A stretch of DNA of 64,000 bases from Cytobacillus solani (GTDB taxonomy: Bacteria > Bacillota > Bacilli > Bacillales > Cytobacillaceae), in assembly GCF_001420595.1 (NCBI RefSeq), contig NZ_LJIX01000006.1, positions 3,643,058-3,707,057 of the forward strand, read 5' to 3'. Below are positions 48,010 to 61,128 of the stretch, in pieces. A program made the position numbers and the translations under genes. The notes under the pieces were generated by a model. It did no database searches and had not been told where the DNA came from. It was given only the letters and a program-made list of their open reading frames with translations. The first letter of the stretch is position 1, and each line of letters starts with the position of its first letter.

Positions 48010-49122
48010 CTATGCGTACGCACTCATGATATGCATAATTGCTTCATTATCCATAAGTGTTGCTTTTACTTCTTCAACCATTTCTTTAGTTGTTACAGGC
48101 TTTTTGCCAAATGTCATAATATCTTTTGTTCTGTATCCTGCTTCAAGCACTTGGTTTACAGCTTGCTCAACCGCTTCAGCCTCCTCATGCATACTAAATG
48201 ATAGACGAAGCATCATGGCAGCTGACAGAATCATAGCTAGTGGATTTGCTGTATTTTCCCCTTCAATATCAGGTGCTGAGCCATGGATTGGTTCATAAAG
48301 ATATGGGCCATCTTCAGATAGACTTGCTGAAGGAAGCATGCCTAATGATCCAGTTAAAACGGATGCCTCATCGCTTAAAATATCGCCAAACATATTCTCG
48401 GTAACAACGACATCAAAACGTTTCGGTTTTTTAATCATTTGCATGGCTGCATTGTCTACAAGCATGTGTTCAAGTTCGACAGCTGGATATTCTTTAGCAA
48501 CGGATTCTGCTACTTCCCTCCACATTCGGCTGGATTCTAACACATTTGCTTTGTCGACAGAAGTTACTTTCCCTTTTCTTTCTTTAGCAAGCTGGAATGC
48601 TAGTTTAATCACTCTTTCCATTTCTGCTCTTTTGTAATAAAGCGTATCCACTACTTCGTCTTCACCATTTTTTCGTGTACGCTCGCTCGGTTTGCCGAAA
48701 TAAAGACCGCCAGTTAATTCTCTTACCATGACCATGTCTACGCCTTCAATTACTTCCTTGCGAAGCGGTGAAGATTCTGCAAGACTGGCATAATAGCTCG
48801 TTGGTCTAAGGTTCGCATATAGACTAAGTTCTTTTCGAATTTTTAATAGTCCACGCTCAGGACGAAGGTGGGTAGGCTGACTTTCCCATTTCGGACCGCC
48901 AACTGCACCTAGTAAAATCGCATCGCTTTGTTTACACAGCTCAATTGTTTCATTCGGAAGTGGGGACCCAACCGCATCGATTGCTTCTCCACCGATTAAT
49001 CCGTATTGAAAATAGAACTGGTGTCCGAAACGCTCTCCAACAGCTTGCAAAACTTCAATAGCTCCCTTAGTCACTTCTTTTCCGATTCCATCTCCTGGTA
49101 GTACTGCGATACGTTTTTTCAT
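48010..49122 (-). CDS. leuB: 3-isopropylmalate dehydrogenase
   Basis: The 370-residue enzyme oxidatively decarboxylates 3-isopropylmalate. It starts MKKRIAVLPGDGIGKEVT. Conserved residues are in MVRELTGGLYFGKPSER and the NAD site EPIHGSAPDIEGENTANPLA. GGAGGGAT precedes the ATG. Its C-terminus ends just before the 52-bp repeat array. Confidence 0.98.
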   Translation of the reverse strand: MKKRIAVLPGDGIGKEVTKGAIEVLQAVGERFGHQFYFQYGLIGGEAIDAVGSPLPNETIELCKQSDAILLGAVGGPKWESQPTHLRPERGLLKIRKELSLYANLRPTSYYASLAESSPLRKEVIEGVDMVMVRELTGGLYFGKPSERTRKNGEDEVVDTLYYKRAEMERVIKLAFQLAKERKGKVTSVDKANVLESSRMWREVAESVAKEYPAVELEHMLVDNAAMQMIKKPKRFDVVVTENMFGDILSDEASVLTGSLGMLPSASLSEDGPYLYEPIHGSAPDIEGENTANPLAMILSAAMMLRLSFSMHEEAEAVEQAVNQVLEAGYRTKDIMTFGKKPVTTKEMVEEVKATLMDNEAIMHIMSAYA

Positions 49123-49188
49123 TGTTATCCCTCCGTCTTGTGATTATGATGAATCTTGATAACTGTTGATTACAACCGGTCTTTCTAG

Positions 49189-52286
<3,098 letters not shown>

Positions 52287-52290
<4 letters not shown>

Positions 52291-54002
52291 GGTTTCACAC
52301 CTACCATTTCATGCAGCCCTTTCCCTGGGGCAATCATCGGATAGACATTCTCATCAGGATCAATTCGGATATCAAGCAGAACAGGCTCTCGGCTATTCAA
52401 CACTTCTTCAAAAAGGACATCTGCTTCCTCCGCATTATTTATTTCATATCCTTTTATCCCATAAGCTTCTGCTAGCTTTACAAAGGAAGGCTGGATAGGA
52501 ATTTTACTATGGGAATACCGTTTGTCATAAAAAATTTCCTGCCATTGCCGTACCATTCCGAGTGATAAATTATTGAATATTGCGATTTTTATAGGGAGAT
52601 TTAGTTCTTTAATGACCGTCAGCTCTTGTGTAGACATTTGAAATCCCCCATCCCCAAGAACAGCAATGACACACCGGTCCGGATCAGCAAGCTGCGCTCC
52701 AACGCTTGCTGGTAAACCAAATCCCATGGTTCCAAGGCCACCTGAAGTCACCCATCTATTCGCCTTTTTAAATTGATAATACTGTGCTGCCCACATTTGG
52801 TGCTGCCCAACATCCGTGACGACGATTGCATCCCCGGCTGTTTTTTCATAAAGCATCTCTAACACTTTTTGTGGCTTAAGAGTGTCTGACTCCCCGTAAT
52901 GATAAGGATATTCCACTTGCCATTTATGAATTTGTTCCAGCCATTCCAAATGGGCTGGCGGTTTTCCATTTTGCTTGATTAATTCCTTCAATGCTTCTTT
53001 TGCATCTGCAACAACTGGTATGGCTGTTGGAACATTTTTTCCAATTTCAGCTGGATCAATATCGATGTGAGCAACCGTTGCTTGAGGGGCAAAAAATTGT
53101 AAATTCCCTGTAAGCCTGTCATCAAATCTTGCTCCGATATTAATTAATAAATCACATTCACTTAAGCCCATATTCGATGCATAACAGCCATGCATACCTG
53201 CTAATCCGACGAACAGCCGATGGTCTGCTGGGAATCCCCCTAATCCGAGAAGTGTATGAATGACTGGAAGCTGCTGCTGTTCTGCGTATTCTTTTAATTC
53301 ATTCGAAGCCTGCGCAAGAAGGACACCAGCTCCAGCAAGAATAACTGGCTTTCTCGCTCGGCTAACTGCCTCAGATAGTTTTCTAATTTGCAAATAGTTA
53401 GGCTGTACGGTTGGCTGATAGCCAGGTAGCTTTATCTCTTGTTCTTCTGGAGGTTTTGATACAGACGCTGCAATATCTTTTGGAATGTCTATCAAGACTG
53501 GCCCCGGCCTTCCGCTTGTGGCAATATAAAATGCCTCTTTCACAATTCGAGGGATGTCTTCAATGCTTCGCACCTGGTAATTGTATTTTGTAATCGGTGT
53601 TGTAATTCCTAGAACATCCGCTTCCTGGAAAGCATCAGAACCGATTACACTTGTCTGGACCTGACCAGTGAATACAACGAGCGGCAGAGAGTCCATCATT
53701 GCGTCTGTGAGACCCGTAACAATATTAGTTGCTCCTGGGCCAGAAGTAGCAATCACAACTCCAGGCTTTCCGGAAATTCTTGCATACCCCTCCGCTGCAT
53801 GAATTCCTCCTTGCTCATGTCTTGGCAAAACGTGGAGAATTTTTGAATCATAAAGCTTGTCATAAATCGGAAGCACAGCCCCTCCAGGATATCCAAAAAT
53901 CACTTCCACCTTTTCTTTTTCCAAGGCCTCTAATAACAGATCGGCACCAGTGACCATTTCGGTCTTAGCCTTTGATTCTGTCATGGCAGCTTGCTGCAAC
54001 AT
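52287..54002 (-). CDS. ilvB: Acetolactate synthase large (catalytic) subunit
   Basis: The 571-residue TPP/FAD enzyme has [16 protein letters not shown] near 38, catalytic Glu in [15 protein letters not shown] and the TPP/Mg motif [18 protein letters not shown]. It makes acetolactate or acetohydroxybutyrate, the first shared step. It is the first gene of the operon, with AGGAGG ten bases ahead. Confidence 0.98.
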
Positions 54003-54040
54003 TTGTATAAAACCTCCTCTTTTTCCTTTAATTCAATATA

Positions 54041-54340
54041 AAAAGCCTTTCCGCCCCTTAAAAACCTACTAATCCTAGGTATAAGGGGTGAAAGGCTTTA
54101 ATCCCATTCCACGGTACCACCCTAAATTCACGCATTACGCATGCACTTATGGACATCTGTTCCTGTCCGTTTTGATAACGGGTGGTAGACACCCGACCAA
54201 CTCTACTCGATTGACTCTTTCAAGCTGATGCTCTGAGGTGAGTTCATCTTATGGTGGAATTACCGGTTCACAGCAGCTCCGGCTCTCTGCAAAATTCCAA
54301 TTCATAAAACTACTTATCCTCTTCTTCACTTTATGGCTAT
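54041..54340 (-). promoter_or_regulatory. T-box riboswitch leader of ilvB (leucine)
   Basis: The T-box AGGGTGGTACCGTGG lies at 54103-54123 on the minus strand and the terminator at 54041-54100 (AAAGCCTTTCACCCCTTA with a partner ending GGGGCGGAAAGGCTTT, then TTTAT). Stem I carries AGAGAGCCGG and the specifier loop GATGAACTCACCTCAGAGC; CTC at 54240-54242 codes leucine. Uncharged tRNA-Leu should allow transcription of the operon. Confidence 0.95.
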
Positions 54341-54375
54341 GAAATTTTATGTTTTAACACTTTAAACCATTGAAT

Positions 54376-54422
54376 TTTTAGGTTAAAAAAACTATGTATT
54401 AATTGGTTTCGCTAACCTAAAA
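54376..54422 (-). repeat. Inverted repeat in the 5' part of the ilv leader
   Basis: TTTTAGGTTA and TAACCTAAAA are perfect inverted copies 27 bases apart, between the promoter and T-box Stem I. No T-run follows, so it is not a classical terminator. Role unknown. Confidence 0.6.
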
Positions 54423-54471
54423 GTTGGCTGGTTTTTATTTCATAATTTTTTGATTTCTTATATTGAGGACT

Positions 54472-54500
54472 ATCTTACGCCCATTTTATTAAACCGTCAA
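54472..54500 (-). promoter_or_regulatory. ilv-leu operon promoter
   Basis: TTGACG and TAAGAT are 17 bases apart on the minus strand. The transcription start would be near 54465. Confidence 0.7.
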
Positions 54501-54513
54501 CACCCTTTTTGAA

Positions 54514-54528
54514 AATTATTTGATAATT
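54514..54528 (-). promoter_or_regulatory. CodY-box-like palindrome
   Basis: AATTATCAAATAATT matches AATTTTCnGAAAATT with three mismatches, about 50-63 bases before the inferred start. CodY represses ilv-leu in B. subtilis. Confidence 0.45.
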
Positions 54529-54545
54529 TAAATTAATCTGATTTA

Positions 54546-54561
54546 TTGTATCCGCTTTCAT
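54546..54561 (-). promoter_or_regulatory. cre (CcpA-binding) site
   Basis: ATGAAAGCGGATACAA fits the cre consensus WTGNAANCGNWNNCAW at every defined position. It would lie at about -81 to -96. In B. subtilis CcpA activates ilv-leu from a cre at almost the same distance. Confidence 0.7.
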
Positions 54562-54635
54562 TGTTGAGGTATACACAATCTATACATTTAAAAATTTTTT
54601 TATTTCTTGAAACGTTGTTACTTTTTTAAAATAAA

Positions 54636-54663
54636 AAAACTCACTTTTAAAAGTGAGTTTAAA
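54636..54663 (-). terminator. Terminator after tRNA-Arg
   Basis: AAACTCACTTTTAAAAGTGAGTTT followed by TTTTATTTT on the minus strand, 33 bases past the tRNA. Confidence 0.88.
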
Positions 54664-54695
54664 CGGTAAGATATGTAGTTTAACTGATGTGTAAA

Positions 54696-54772
54696 TGGCG
54701 TCCCAGGAGAGATTCGAACTCCCGACCGTACGCTTAGAAGGCGTATGCTCTATCCAGCTGAGCTACTGGGAC
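54696..54772 (-). tRNA. tRNA-Arg (anticodon TCT)
   Basis: The minus strand reads GTCCCAGTAGCTCAGCTGGA at its 5' end and ends CTGGGACGCCA, so CCA is encoded. The acceptor stem GTCCCAG/CTGGGAC is complete. The anticodon loop CTTCTAA gives TCT, reading AGA/AGG. The T-loop is GTTCGAATC. It sits between ysnB and ilvB with its own terminator. Confidence 0.97.
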
Positions 54773-54899
54773 TTAATATTTTCAAAAAAGTAATTCAAAG
54801 ACAAGTTTTATTATATAAGGCATACAATTAAAAGTCAACACAAAAATAAATGTTTTTTTGTCAGGGAAGCTTTTTAGCTTCCCTAACAGTATATGCTGT

Positions 54900-55421
54900 T
54901 CAATCTCTTTTTGGAAGTGAAAATACTTGAGTTAAATCATCTAGCTTTCCATGTGTAAGATCGTGAACATGCAGCTTCATTTCATTTTCACTTAACTCTA
55001 AAATAACAAATGTTTTTTCCGTTCTACCCCTTGGCAGCCTAATACTCCCAGGATTAATAAACATAATACCTTCAATCATTTCTGCACCAAGGAAATGAGA
55101 ATGCCCGAAACAGACAATATTAGCGGCTGCTTCTTGCGCACGTAAGGAAAGATTTAATAATGTAGATTTAACTCCATACCGATGACCATGTGTAACAAAA
55201 ACACGAAGGCCGCCAAGTTCTTTAATTAGGTCTTCAGGAAATGTCCCTATGAAGTCACAATTTCCCTGAACAACATGGAAGTTTTCTAGAGCTTCCTCGT
55301 CAGCTTGCAGCTCTGAATCTCCACAATGAATCATCATCTGTACTTCATGGGCATATCGAGCTTTTATTTCCAGCAGCTCTTCCGTAAGTCCATGACTATC
55401 ACTGACAATTAAAATTTTCAC
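54900..55421 (-). CDS. ysnB: YfcE-type metallophosphoesterase (YsnB)
   Basis: The 173-residue protein has the complete metal-site set of small phosphoesterases: DSHG near 8, HCGDSE near 33, GNCD near 53, THGH near 78 and GHSH near 100. Substrate in vivo is unknown; relatives hydrolyse phosphodiesters. Its ATG overlaps the rdgB stop by four bases. A hairpin with GGGAAGC stems lies past its stop but lacks a T-run. Confidence 0.93.
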   Translation of the reverse strand: MKILIVSDSHGLTEELLEIKARYAHEVQMMIHCGDSELQADEEALENFHVVQGNCDFIGTFPEDLIKELGGLRVFVTHGHRYGVKSTLLNLSLRAQEAAANIVCFGHSHFLGAEMIEGIMFINPGSIRLPRGRTEKTFVILELSENEMKLHVHDLTHGKLDDLTQVFSLPKRD

Positions 55422-56029
55422 CTTTTTTCAGCTCCCGCCAGAAGAGAAGGCAGCTCGCTTTCTAATTTTCGAAGTGCATGTGCACGATGACTAATCTGAG
55501 CTTTTTCTTCTGGTTCCAGCTCTGCCATTGCTTTTCCTTTCTCAATTGCAAAGAATATCGGATCGTAGCCAAATCCGTAGGAACCCCTTTTTTCTCGTAG
55601 GATCCTTCCTTCACAAGTCCCTAAGACAGTAAACGTTTCCTGGTCTGGAGAAGCAACTGCAAGGGCACAGTAAAATCTTGCATGTCGTTCATTTTCAGGG
55701 ACATTTTCAAGCTCTTTTAGCACTTTGGTCATATTTGCTTCATCATTTTTCTCTTCTCCTGCATACCGAGCAGAAAAAATTCCAGGTCTCCCATCGAGTG
55801 CATCAATCGCTAGACCTGAATCATCAGCAATCACCATTCTGCCCAAAACCTTAGATATCGTTTCCGCTTTTAATATCGCATTTTCCTCGAAGGTGGCTCC
55901 TGTCTCTTCCACATCCTGTATTTCAGGAAAATCTAGCAGTGTCTTAACCTCAATGCCGAGCGGCTGGAACATTCGTGTAAATTCCTTTGCTTTTCCCTGA
56001 TTCTTTGTTGCTATAATCACTTCTGACAT
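55418..56029 (-). CDS. rdgB: XTP/dITP pyrophosphatase
   Basis: The 203-residue Ham1/RdgB enzyme starts MSEVIIATKNQGKAKEF. It has VIADDSGLAIDALDGRPG and the closing SHRAHALRKL. It removes non-canonical purine triphosphates such as dITP and XTP. It follows rph by 17 bases as ysnA does in B. subtilis. Confidence 0.97.
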   Translation of the reverse strand: MSEVIIATKNQGKAKEFTRMFQPLGIEVKTLLDFPEIQDVEETGATFEENAILKAETISKVLGRMVIADDSGLAIDALDGRPGIFSARYAGEEKNDEANMTKVLKELENVPENERHARFYCALAVASPDQETFTVLGTCEGRILREKRGSYGFGYDPIFFAIEKGKAMAELEPEEKAQISHRAHALRKLESELPSLLAGAEKR

Positions 56030-56046
56030 TCTTTAAGCACCTTCCC

Positions 56047-56802
56047 TTATTTTCCGTTTCTTGAGTAAATTTTACTAGTGATTTCTTCCCCGAACGCCTC
56101 TCTTTGAATTTCAAATAATTGGACAATTCCATCCTGTCCAGCTTTTAGCAATTCTTGAAGCTCGCTGTAAGAAAAAGTGGATTCCTCACCTGTCCCTTGC
56201 AGTTCGACAAATTCACCATTTCCCGTCATGACAATATTCATATCGACAAGTGCCTTTGAATCCTCGATATAATTTAAATCGACAACCACTTGCTTATTCT
56301 CTAATATTCCGACACTTGTTGCAGCAAGAAAATCCTTGATTGGATATTTCGCAAGCTTTTTCGTTTTACTAACTTTTTCTAAAGCGAGTGCCATTGCAAC
56401 GAACGCACCTGTAATCGAAGCTGTTCTTGTACCTCCATCTGCCTGAATGACATCGCAGTCAAGCCAGATCGTTCTTTCTCCGAGCGCTTCAAGATCAACA
56501 ACCGCACGAAGAGCTCGTCCAATTAAGCGCTGGATTTCCATTGTCCGCCCGGTAATTTTCCCCTTTGCTGATTCTCTAATATTCCTTGTCTCCGTTGCCC
56601 TAGGGAGCATGGAGTACTCAGCAGTGATCCATCCTTTCCCCTCTCCCCTCATAAAAGGCGGCACGCGATCATCAATGCTTGCTGTACAAATTACCTTCGT
56701 ATTTCCAACACTTATTAAAACAGAGCCTTCAGGATGCATTAAATAATTCGTTTCAATATGTATAGGCCTTAATTGTAGCTGTTCACGTCCATCTGCACGC
56801 AT
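56047..56802 (-). CDS. rph: Ribonuclease PH
   Basis: The 251-residue phosphorolytic exoribonuclease trims tRNA 3' ends. Visible are [36 protein letters not shown] and the phosphate-site [26 protein letters not shown]. Neighbours gerM and rdgB match B. subtilis. Confidence 0.98.
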   Translation of the reverse strand: MRADGREQLQLRPIHIETNYLMHPEGSVLISVGNTKVICTASIDDRVPPFMRGEGKGWITAEYSMLPRATETRNIRESAKGKITGRTMEIQRLIGRALRAVVDLEALGERTIWLDCDVIQADGGTRTASITGAFVAMALALEKVSKTKKLAKYPIKDFLAATSVGILENKQVVVDLNYIEDSKALVDMNIVMTGNGEFVELQGTGEESTFSYSELQELLKAGQDGIVQLFEIQREAFGEEITSKIYSRNGK

Positions 56803-56859
56803 AAGATGATTCCTCCTAAATAGAAATGCTGAAGCTCGATAGCCTCTAACACAATAAAG

Positions 56860-56890
56860 AAGAGGTGGCAGAAAATGCCTCCTCTTTTAC
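56860..56890 (-). terminator. Terminator after gerM
   Basis: AAGAGGAGGCA pairs with TGCCACCTCTT (one mismatch) around TTTTC, with CTTTATT following on the minus strand; the T-run is short. Confidence 0.7.
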
Positions 56891-56921
56891 TTATTCCTAT
56901 AGTATATCAAAAATCGGATGA

Positions 56922-58001
56922 TTAAAAACTACCTGTGTTCAATTTTTCAGGACGAGTCACTGGCTCTGTCAGCTTTTCTCCCTTTTCATTCACTAGCTCT
57001 GCTTTTCCATCAACAGTTATTGCAACACTTTCGATGTCTTTTTGCTCAGTTAATGACAAGACTAATGCATTTAATAAATGCTCAGAAATGATTTTTTCCT
57101 CACTGCTATATACAGCTTCGTTAAAATTCAAGGTAATTTTCCCGTTTTCAATTTTCGGATCTTCTAATAGTTTTACATCCGGTAAAAACTCACTATCAAG
57201 ATTCGACACATAGCTTGGCCCTTTAATGAGTTCATTCACGACAGCTTTGTATTCATTCTTCTCATTATTGGAGACACGCTTTGTGACCGGAACATAATAA
57301 TAAGAGCCTTCACTTCCACCAATATAATAAACCGTGACAGGTCTTGTATTATTTATATCAAGAACATCTGTCGTATCGAGATTAATCCCATTTCCTCTGC
57401 TATATGATTCCCCAATCGGTGTTCCACCTACAGGCATTTCATTCAATGCATTTCCGTTTAGCTGAAACTTAACTTTATCAACAGAATCAAATTGTGTTAA
57501 TGTCCATGTGACAGCCTGAAGAATTTTCGATTCATCGTCCACTTGATAATCTTTAAATTCCTTGGAGAAATTGACCGTCGCAACTTTGTCCTTAATATCG
57601 ACGGATACTTTCGTATCAGCTGGCAGAACCGCCCTGAAATCATTTGGCAGCAGCTCCGTTACTTTGCCATCCTTTACTAGATATTCAAGTGCTTGTGTAG
57701 CTACTGATTCTGTTTTTGGCAATTCCAATGTTTGCGGCACAACTAAGCCATCCTTATTAATTAAGTATAGCTCTGTTTGAATCGTTCCAGTTACAGCTTC
57801 TTCATTTCCAGCTGTGTCCGTGCCTGTTTCTGTATTGGCTGTTTCCCCTGTCACAGCTGTTTCATCATCTGTATAGGTTACCGATGATTGAGGAGGATCG
57901 ATTTTTTCTTTTCCTCCGCTTCCAAACAATCCGCATCCAGACAATAAAACGGATGAGACTAAGACTGCAGACACGATTGTTGATTTTTTATTTATGGACA
58001 T
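56922..58001 (-). CDS. gerM: Sporulation/germination lipoprotein GerM
   Basis: ATG 58001 (GGAGGG seven bases upstream) gives 359 residues. The signal ends in lipobox LSGC (Cys about 22), followed by a Thr/Glu-rich linker. Two GerMN domains span about 85-200 and 225-345 (VPQTLELPKTESVATQALEY; RVSNNEKNEYKAVVNELIKG). In B. subtilis GerM helps anchor the SpoIIIAH-SpoIIQ complex, needed for engulfment and germination. Confidence 0.95.
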   Translation of the reverse strand: MSINKKSTIVSAVLVSSVLLSGCGLFGSGGKEKIDPPQSSVTYTDDETAVTGETANTETGTDTAGNEEAVTGTIQTELYLINKDGLVVPQTLELPKTESVATQALEYLVKDGKVTELLPNDFRAVLPADTKVSVDIKDKVATVNFSKEFKDYQVDDESKILQAVTWTLTQFDSVDKVKFQLNGNALNEMPVGGTPIGESYSRGNGINLDTTDVLDINNTRPVTVYYIGGSEGSYYYVPVTKRVSNNEKNEYKAVVNELIKGPSYVSNLDSEFLPDVKLLEDPKIENGKITLNFNEAVYSSEEKIISEHLLNALVLSLTEQKDIESVAITVDGKAELVNEKGEKLTEPVTRPEKLNTGSF

Positions 58002-58032
58002 ATTTAATCCCTCCAAAGACAGTTTGTACTAA

Positions 58033-58061
58033 CATGTATACGAGCCTGTTTGTAAATTAGA
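58033..58061 (-). promoter_or_regulatory. Possible SigE promoter for gerM
   Basis: TCTAATT and TATACATG lie 14 bases apart on the minus strand, a partial match to KMATATT-14-CATACAnT. gerM is SigE-dependent in B. subtilis. Confidence 0.35.
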
Positions 58062-58105
58062 CCGCCTTCGGAGAAAAAAATTTGATTTTTCTTAGCTTCT
58101 CTTTT

Positions 58106-60271
58106 TCATAGACCATTCTTTGTCAGCACTGCTTTAATTGAAAAATAATCAACTTCATCAGGCAGTTCTTCCTTAATGGGTTTAAGCTTTTCTGTCCCTA
58201 CTTTTTGTACCGCTTCTAAAATAAGTACTTCAGTTTCGTCATCAAATATATTTTTCCAGTTAATTTCCTGCCCCTCTCGAACCGCACGCAAGATATGTTC
58301 TTGAATCGTAATTGGAGAAAAATTACGAGCTTTCGCAATTTCATTAATTGACATCCCATCCGTATAAGATTGATAGGAATGCAAATAGCTTGGTACATCT
58401 GGCTTTTCTTGATTCCTCAAAGGAATATTCTGATCTCTCTCAGAAGTTTTCTTCTCCACTTCGATATTATTCTCAGACATATATTTTTGGATTTCTTCTA
58501 CGAAAAATACTCCATACTTTTCATATTTCATTTGGCCAACACCTTTAATTTTCAACATTTCGTCTTTCTCTGTAGGGTAATACTGGCTCATTTCTCTTAA
58601 AGCTGTATCTGCAAAGACAACGTATGGAGGGACCTTTTCCTGGTCTGCCAGTTGCTTGCGAAGTGTACGAAGAACGATAAATAGATCACTATTTTCTTCA
58701 ACTGGAGTGTCAAATGCTTGAATCGTCATTTTCATATAAAGCTTTTCCTGTTGCTTTAAAACTGGCAATGATTTTTCACTAAGCTTGACAACCGGGAACT
58801 GGCTGTCAGTCAATAGAAGGTAGCCTTCAGCAAGCAAATAGTTAATGATATCACTTATTTCTTTTTCCTTATAATGTTTTAACAGTCCATAAGTAGATAA
58901 TTCGTTAAAACGTAATTCTTTAATTCGCTTATTTTGCGAACCTTTTAAAACCTGGGCAGTAAGTGTTACACCAAATCGCTCCCCCATCCTTTTGATGCAC
59001 GAAAAGATCATCAGCGCTTCCTTCGTAATATCTACTTGCTCACGTTTATCCATGCAATTGCTGCATTTCCCGCAAGCCTCCATTTTACTATTTGCATCAA
59101 AATACTCAATAATATAGGATTGCAAGCATTTTTCTGTATGGCAGTAGTTCACCATTTGCTTTAATTTATTGTATTCTTGTTCCCGCTTCTGAAAATCTAG
59201 ATTTGATTCTTCAATTAAAAATTTTTGGAGCTGAATATCCTGTGGAGAAAAAAGTAAATAACAAGAACTTTCTTCTCCATCTCTGCCAGCACGTCCTGCT
59301 TCTTGATAATATGCTTCAATGTTTCGGGGAAGGTTATAGTGAATAACAAAACGAACATTCGATTTATCAATCCCCATGCCAAATGCATTTGTTGCGATCA
59401 TAATATCAGCTTCATCATAAACAAACTTATCCTGCGCCTGTTTCCGGTCTGCTTCTCCCAGCCCAGCATGGTATTTTGCAACGGAATGATTAAGTTTTTT
59501 CAAATGATTATAAAGCTGATCTGTCTCTTTTCGGCTAGTAGTGTAAATAATCCCTGAATCATTTGGATGTTTTTTTATAAATTGACTGATAAAATCTCTT
59601 TTATTCATGCCCTTTATCATATGAAAAGCTAGATTCTCTCTAGCAAAGCCGGTGATAAAACTATCTCCTTCAGTTATATTTAATAAATTTCGAATATCAT
59701 CCGCTACATCCTTTGTTGCGGTAGCTGTTAGTGCGGCAATTACAGGTTTTTTATTTAATTTATTTAAATTCATAACGATTGATCGATAGCTCGGTCTGAA
59801 ATCATGTCCCCATTGTGAGATACAATGTGCTTCATCAAATACAATCATTGAAATATCTAAAGAATTAAGCATATCTAAGAAACTCTCTGATTCAAATCGT
59901 TCAGGTGCAACATAAACAAGCTTGAAATCACCTTGGCGTATACCGGACATTCTTTCCTGATATTCCTGACTTGAAAGAGAACTATTTATAAATGTGGCAT
60001 CTATATTTGCCGCTAATAATGCATCAACTTGATCTTTCATGAGAGAGATTAATGGAGAAATAACAACGGCAAGACCTGGGAGCATAAGAGCTGGGATTTG
60101 GAAGCAAAGAGATTTCCCGCCTCCGGTTGGAAGGATCCCGAGGGTATTTGTCTGTTTCAATAGATTACGGATGATCTCTCCTTGACCCGGGCGGAAGGAG
60201 GAGTAACCAAAATATTGCTTTAAATAATCTTCAGCTTCTTTCAACAAATCTATCACCTTATTCTCATTCAT
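58106..60271 (-). CDS. recQ: RecQ-family DNA helicase with HRDC and HTH_40-like C-terminus
   Basis: The 721-residue helicase has SF2 motifs: GQGEIIRNLL, Walker A PTGGGKSLCFQIPALM (about 50), VFDEAHCISQWGHDFRPSY (DEAH, about 145) and the aromatic-rich loop, and motif VI QEAGRAGRDG. The RecQ-C-terminal zinc cysteines are at about 378-405 (CHTEKCLQSY, ACGKCSNC). The HRDC domain is at about 515-595, and the tail (~630-715) has a helix-turn-helix (SINEIAKARNFSPITIQEHI). It unwinds DNA in recombination/repair. Neither neighbour relates to it, and this position is unusual. Confidence 0.96.
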   Translation of the reverse strand: MNENKVIDLLKEAEDYLKQYFGYSSFRPGQGEIIRNLLKQTNTLGILPTGGGKSLCFQIPALMLPGLAVVISPLISLMKDQVDALLAANIDATFINSSLSSQEYQERMSGIRQGDFKLVYVAPERFESESFLDMLNSLDISMIVFDEAHCISQWGHDFRPSYRSIVMNLNKLNKKPVIAALTATATKDVADDIRNLLNITEGDSFITGFARENLAFHMIKGMNKRDFISQFIKKHPNDSGIIYTTSRKETDQLYNHLKKLNHSVAKYHAGLGEADRKQAQDKFVYDEADIMIATNAFGMGIDKSNVRFVIHYNLPRNIEAYYQEAGRAGRDGEESSCYLLFSPQDIQLQKFLIEESNLDFQKREQEYNKLKQMVNYCHTEKCLQSYIIEYFDANSKMEACGKCSNCMDKREQVDITKEALMIFSCIKRMGERFGVTLTAQVLKGSQNKRIKELRFNELSTYGLLKHYKEKEISDIINYLLAEGYLLLTDSQFPVVKLSEKSLPVLKQQEKLYMKMTIQAFDTPVEENSDLFIVLRTLRKQLADQEKVPPYVVFADTALREMSQYYPTEKDEMLKIKGVGQMKYEKYGVFFVEEIQKYMSENNIEVEKKTSERDQNIPLRNQEKPDVPSYLHSYQSYTDGMSINEIAKARNFSPITIQEHILRAVREGQEINWKNIFDDETEVLILEAVQKVGTEKLKPIKEELPDEVDYFSIKAVLTKNGL

Positions 60272-60300
60272 TTTCTTTATTCTATCATGATTCTATATCA

Positions 60301-60325
60301 AAAAAACCTTCAGTATGAAGGTTTT
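60301..60325 (-). terminator. Terminator after murI
   Basis: AAAACCTTCATACTGAAGGTTTTTTT on the minus strand (9-10 bp stem, four-base loop, T-run), overlapping the murI stop. Confidence 0.85.
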
Positions 60326-61118
60326 AAAGTGTAATTTTTTTTACATTTATGATAGGCAGCTGAAGCCATTCAGCCGCAATCTTTTTAAAAATCGTTCTAG
60401 AGCCTGTCGTAAAAAATTGGTGCTCCGTTTCATTCTCGTATGAATTAAGCATTTCATAATGAGAGAGAATGGCACTAGCTTCTCTTGCAGTTTCCTCACC
60501 AGAGCTAATTACTTTCACTCGATCCCCCATCACATGTTGAATCGGCTGTTCCAGTAGAGGATAATGCGTACATCCTAATATTAAGGTATCTAAATTATGA
60601 TTTAAAAGGGGCTGCAGCGTTTCGGTAACAACCTTTTTTGTTAAAGGACCACCGTATTCTCCGCTTTCAACAAGCGGAACAAATTTTGGACATGCCAAAC
60701 TATGCACGACCGCCCTTCTGTTTATTTGCTTTAACGCTTGTTCATATGCCCCGCTTTTTATTGTCCCAATTGTTCCGATTACGCCAATCCTATGATTTTC
60801 TGTTTTCTTAATAGCCGCCCTTGCCCCAGGAGAAATAACACCAATGACAGGAATGGATAACTCATTGCGAATTTCATCCAGCACCACGGCTGTTGCAGTA
60901 TTACAAGCTATTATTAACATTTTTATATCTTTCGTTAACAGAAATTGAGTTAATTCCCATGTAAACGCTTTTACTTCTTCACCAGGTCTTGGTCCATATG
61001 GACAGCGAGCTGTATCGCCTAGGTATACAATATTTTCATTCGGCAGCTGACGCATAACCTCTTTTGCTACAGTCAGCCCTCCGACACCTGAATCAATGAT
61101 TCCAATTGGTCGTTTCAA
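60324..61118 (-). CDS. murI: Glutamate racemase
   Basis: The 264-residue enzyme supplies D-glutamate for peptidoglycan. It starts [20 protein letters not shown]. The two catalytic cysteines are in [12 protein letters not shown] and [11 protein letters not shown]. It corresponds to racE of B. subtilis, downstream of ysmB. Confidence 0.97.
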   Translation of the reverse strand: MKRPIGIIDSGVGGLTVAKEVMRQLPNENIVYLGDTARCPYGPRPGEEVKAFTWELTQFLLTKDIKMLIIACNTATAVVLDEIRNELSIPVIGVISPGARAAIKKTENHRIGVIGTIGTIKSGAYEQALKQINRRAVVHSLACPKFVPLVESGEYGGPLTKKVVTETLQPLLNHNLDTLILGCTHYPLLEQPIQHVMGDRVKVISSGEETAREASAILSHYEMLNSYENETEHQFFTTGSRTIFKKIAAEWLQLPIINVKKITL

Positions 61119-61128
61119 ACATACCGCC

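Noticed and set aside
54601-54620. Second cre near TTGAAACGTTGTTAC
   Set aside because: It is one base short of the cre spacing; the site at 54546-54561 fits fully.
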